Shown: positions 61,389 through 64,000 of the stretch, piece after piece
Numbering within the stretch: position 1 is the stretch's first letter
How the letters are laid out: every line of letters starts with the position of its first letter
From: Bacteroidaceae bacterium
Lineage (GTDB): Bacteria; Bacteroidota; Bacteroidia; Bacteroidales; Muribaculaceae
DNA: 64,000 nucleotides
Direction of reading: 5' to 3'
NCBI GenBank assembly: GCA_021768245.1
Contig: JAETNO010000016.1
Coordinates: 1 to 64,000 of the forward strand
Notes under the pieces: generated by a model
The model's database searches: none
What the model was told of the DNA's origin: nothing
Seen by the model: the letters and a program-made list of their open reading frames with translations, nothing else
Program-made: the position numbers and the translations under genes

Positions 61389-62135
61389 ATGATAGATAAA
61401 ACTCTCCCAAATATCACCCCCGGAATAATTACCGGCATAAACCTTATGCTATCCACAGCTATGGCATGGGAAACCTGTTTCAAATTTGATTTAGGACTTC
61501 AATGGAGCCTGATCTTTGTTCCAACATACTACTTGACATGGAAATTGTTTTACGGAGGATGTAACAGAATTAGTGAACGAGTGGTCAATGCCTTCGACAA
61601 GGCTCATAAGAACTTCATAGTAAGAAAACAACAAGAAGCTGTGAATGAGGCCTTGAAAAATATAGAACCGGAAATTATTATAAAAGAGCCGGATTCTGAG
61701 GACTCAATCAAATTTCATGAACAATGCGTCGCTGAAACCAACATAATACGTGAACAGTTGGCTCGTGAAGAAGACGAGAAACTGGAAAAGATTCTTTCTT
61801 ACACAAAGGAGACATTCATGCGTATGAAGTTCTCCCAATCCGAAGTTTCTCAAATTTTGGATTGCGTAAGATACTTTGTAAGACATAAAGATGTGTTGAA
61901 AGCGAATGCGCTCAAGATATCAAAGAAGCCGGAGGTAACTCAGGCTTCCTTGAAAAATTTCGCATGGAATATCGCATTTCAATACGGCATTGACGGAGAA
62001 ACTACCGCAATATTTGTCAAAGCTACATTCGGGGAATGGTTCTCAAACACAGAAATCTCATCAATCCAAAAGACACTACGCAATATTCGAGGAAGCCATG
62101 CTATAGAGATTGACGAGAGGATTCTAAATGGTTGA
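61389..62135 (+). CDS. Mobile-element membrane/coiled-coil protein, unknown
   Basis: The 248-aa protein has two N-terminal hydrophobic segments (about 12-29 and 37-56, WSLIFVPTYYLTWKLFYGG). A charged coiled coil follows (about 65-150, DKAHKNFIVRKQQEAVNEAL ... IIREQLAREEDEKLEKIL), then a helical C-terminal domain. I do not recognise a named family; similar genes occur next to MobV relaxases in Bacteroidetes elements. It ends 5 nt from the convergent relaxase stop. Base composition is AT-rich. Confidence 0.6.
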   Translation: MIDKTLPNITPGIITGINLMLSTAMAWETCFKFDLGLQWSLIFVPTYYLTWKLFYGGCNRISERVVNAFDKAHKNFIVRKQQEAVNEALKNIEPEIIIKEPDSEDSIKFHEQCVAETNIIREQLAREEDEKLEKILSYTKETFMRMKFSQSEVSQILDCVRYFVRHKDVLKANALKISKKPEVTQASLKNFAWNIAFQYGIDGETTAIFVKATFGEWFSNTEISSIQKTLRNIRGSHAIEIDERILNG

Positions 62136-62139
62136 GATG

Positions 62140-63537
62140 TTAGCGACTTCTCTTGGATTTCGGTTTGTGAAATTTATCCTTGTCCGGATTGTTCCAAGGC
62201 AAATCGGAAGAAGAACCGCCTGAACCTGTTCCTACATGCGTAGTCGGAATTCCTCCGGATGCAGTCTGTAGCGCAATAGAGAGAAGCCCGTGTTGGCTGG
62301 AATCAACCTGTTCCCAAGGCTCAAACAGCTCGTTGACTAATTCATGCAGAGTTATTTCGCCACTATCATATCTACCAAGGAGATTCAGAGGAACATCATA
62401 AGAGGTAGCCTTGAATTCCTTGCCGTGGAAAAACGTAGTGATCGACAGATTGGGGTGCATACGATTGGGAATCCAGCCGCTGACAAGATCTGCGCCTGAT
62501 GACAGGCGGTATCTTTCAGGGTAAGCCTTTCGATGAAGTTCTTTGACTCGCTTGTGTTCGGCATTATAACGGCTCTCCCACTCGGCAACTCGTTTGGTCG
62601 CTTCTGTAATTTCTTTTTGGAAAGAGTTGCGCTCACGAAGTGAGGCGGCTTTCAGATTTTCATACTTCTGTTGCAATTCAACAATTTGCTGCTTTAGATT
62701 GGCTATCTGTCTATCCTTCTCGGCAATCTCCTTTTCGAGTTTTGGCAATTCACCGGTGCCAAGCCATGATAGGATGCGATTCTTTCCATCCTTAGCACCC
62801 TTTTCAATCTTCTCCTTTTCAGCCTCCAGTTTCACAATCTCAGAAGTCAAATTCTCAATATCTGCCTGTAGTTCCAGAGCCTGCTGACGGTTATATTGCT
62901 GCTGAGTCTGATGCCTGGCACCACTTGCTATGACACCACGGTTCAATCCGAATTCGGACATAGCCTTTGCATATGTGTCCTGATATTGCCTCAACTTTCC
63001 TCGCGCCATTACCTCATCGGCACATAATCTCGGTGCTGCTTGCTTCTCCTTATACTTCTGCTCACCTTCCCGATTACGACGCTTGCGAGGCGTTGTTACT
63101 ATCGGAATAACCGTAGCATGAAGATGGGGAGTCTTCTCATCCATGTGAAGCACACACGATACAAGATTTTCTTCACCGAAGGTGTCATGCAGCCATTTGA
63201 TATTTGCTTGACACCATTTGTCTAACCGGCCTTCACGTTCAAGATTTATCATCTGCTCATGGGAGCCGGTCAATAGAATCCTTACTGCCCGAACCTGATT
63301 CTTGCCGATTTTCCTCTTCAGTCCGGCAGTATCAAGACGATGTTGAATCGCTTGGGTGCGATTTGTAACACCTTTCGGGAAGGCTATAAGTTCTCGGTTT
63401 AGATGCGTCCGGCTACCATCAGCATTGTCCGGGATATACTCTTTGCCTTCGGCTGTCCTACGCTCAATATGACAAGACATTCCCGAATCATTACCTGCGC
63501 CACGCTCAATGTGGCATACTGCGTATTGTGTAGTCAT
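62140..63537 (-). CDS. MobV-family relaxase (Mob/Pre)
   Basis: The 465-aa relaxase nicks oriT for conjugal transfer. The N-terminal domain has the MobV features: His pair CHIERGAG ... SCHIERR with likely catalytic His23, a THLNREL segment, and the metal motif HMDEKTPHLHATVIPI (131-146). A long coiled coil (about 220-330) follows, then a variable C-terminus rich in Ser/Gly. Transfer would need helper conjugation genes supplied by another element. The upstream gap 63538-63729 is where oriT is expected. Confidence 0.9.
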   Translation of the reverse strand: MTTQYAVCHIERGAGNDSGMSCHIERRTAEGKEYIPDNADGSRTHLNRELIAFPKGVTNRTQAIQHRLDTAGLKRKIGKNQVRAVRILLTGSHEQMINLEREGRLDKWCQANIKWLHDTFGEENLVSCVLHMDEKTPHLHATVIPIVTTPRKRRNREGEQKYKEKQAAPRLCADEVMARGKLRQYQDTYAKAMSEFGLNRGVIASGARHQTQQQYNRQQALELQADIENLTSEIVKLEAEKEKIEKGAKDGKNRILSWLGTGELPKLEKEIAEKDRQIANLKQQIVELQQKYENLKAASLRERNSFQKEITEATKRVAEWESRYNAEHKRVKELHRKAYPERYRLSSGADLVSGWIPNRMHPNLSITTFFHGKEFKATSYDVPLNLLGRYDSGEITLHELVNELFEPWEQVDSSQHGLLSIALQTASGGIPTTHVGTGSGGSSSDLPWNNPDKDKFHKPKSKRSR

Positions 63538-63565
63538 TTCGATGTTTTCAAAAGAGTATTCTTGG

Positions 63566-63678
63566 AAAATTCCGTATTACTTGCATAAGATGGCCGATAG
63601 TCCGAGCTTTGCTTGAGGGCTTTTTTAGGCGGTGACGAAGGCAGCGCATGAAAATGCCCTAATAAGCTACGGAATTTT
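63566..63678. promoter_or_regulatory. Candidate oriT region of the mobilizable element
   Basis: The 192-nt gap before the relaxase has an 11-bp inverted repeat: AAAATTCCGTA (63566-63576) and TACGGAATTTT (63668-63678). Between them lies a GC-rich stretch with AGGGC ... GCCCT arms. A position just upstream of a mobV gene with such dyads is typical of oriT. The nick site cannot be named. Confidence 0.4.
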
Positions 63679-63729
63679 ATTACTAAAATCCTCCCTGCTT
63701 TCAGCAAGCTGATTGGCTTCGTCATCAGC

Positions 63730-64000
63730 TCATATAATTGGGGTTCCCTTAATTGCCGCATCCAATAGGAAATCGGCTATGTCAAGTTTTGCGGCTCTCT
63801 GTTGAGGCGTTGCCATATCGGATAAGGCGTTGACAATCCCAACTGTCGGAGTTATGGTGCGTAGCATGGATATTTTACCTCGCCAACGGTCTTCTGCATC
63901 CAAATCCGGGACAAGCCACACCTCCCTGCCTTTCAGAACTTGCGAAGCGGTCTGATTAAGGCAGCCGCAGCACCCACCACTCGCCAGCCACAAGAATTGC
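63730..64000 (-). CDS. Partial toprim-type replication/mobilization protein (C-terminus)
   Basis: This is an open frame running off the right edge of the window; its stop is TGA at 63730-63732. The visible C-terminal 90 residues (WLASGGCCGCLN ... GREVWLVPDLDAEDRW ... DIADFLLDAAIKG) resemble the toprim-containing C-terminus of a CHC2/DUF6371-type primase gene common beside mobV in Bacteroidetes elements. The N-terminal zinc and catalytic regions are outside. The apparent start near 63993 is only a TTG codon in a longer frame. Confidence 0.6.
   Translation of the reverse strand, partial: QFLWLASGGCCGCLNQTASQVLKGREVWLVPDLDAEDRWRGKISMLRTITPTVGIVNALSDMATPQQRAAKLDIADFLLDAAIKGTPII

Noticed and set aside
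1..64000. CRISPR array or cas genes
   Set aside because: No regularly spaced repeats or Cas-like proteins were seen on either strand.

Overview
The window is chromosomal DNA of a Bacteroidales bacterium, most likely from a Muribaculaceae-like gut lineage (family-level placement is inference). Supporting signs are repeated Bacteroidetes-type promoters (TTG-N19-20-TAnnTTTG), a type IX secretion (CHU_C, type B) C-terminal domain, a class III fructose-bisphosphatase, a DUF4301 protein, Bacteroidales-style UvrA, and a MobV-type mobilizable element.

Layout, left to right. 1-112: two 48-bp tandem units that look like the end of an IS21-type insertion sequence lying outside the window. 266-350: tRNA-Ser. 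757-12153: a nine-gene operon for a tripartite MacB-like efflux machine (adaptor, four FtsX-type permeases in two pairs, one ATPase, a TolC-like channel) ending in a sigma-54 response regulator and its histidine kinase. A sigma-54 -24/-12 element and overlapping TGTCCG palindromes precede the first gene, so the operon probably controls itself. 12348-12419: tRNA-Arg, then a perfect 20-bp hairpin and a Ca/Na antiporter. 13640-22689 (minus): tricorn-like protease, TamB, and a redoxin-like lipoprotein without the CXXC motif. 23001: a CpxP/Spy-like periplasmic protein. 23670-30122 (minus): MFS exporter, UvrA paralogue, lytic transglycosylase and a type IX secretion cargo. 30367-33940: a 51-aa protein, EngB, a GNAT protein and DUF4301.

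34018-41953 (minus): MBOAT O-acyltransferase with two SGNH proteins, isochorismate synthase, RimO and FtsY. 42188-47872 (minus): a hexuronate operon (KduD, a GatC-like PTS IIC without IIA/IIB, a KduI with a signal peptide, a GltD-like oxidoreductase, KdgK). 48199-51899 (plus): class III fructose-bisphosphatase, then an overlapping NADAR / ADP-ribosylglycohydrolase pair. 51912-55743 (minus): ClC channel, polyprenyl sugar-phosphate transferase and Sua5. 56047-59268: AsnA and DnaK. From about 59340 to the right edge: an AT-richer mobilizable element with a double-HTH regulator, a tyrosine integrase broken by an in-frame TAA, a membrane coiled-coil protein, a MobV relaxase, a candidate oriT and the end of a toprim-type replication gene.

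The points most worth following up are the self-regulated sigma-54 efflux operon, the apparently periplasmic KduI beside an orphan PTS IIC, and the NADAR/ARH pair. No CRISPR array, rRNA or complete insertion sequence is visible.
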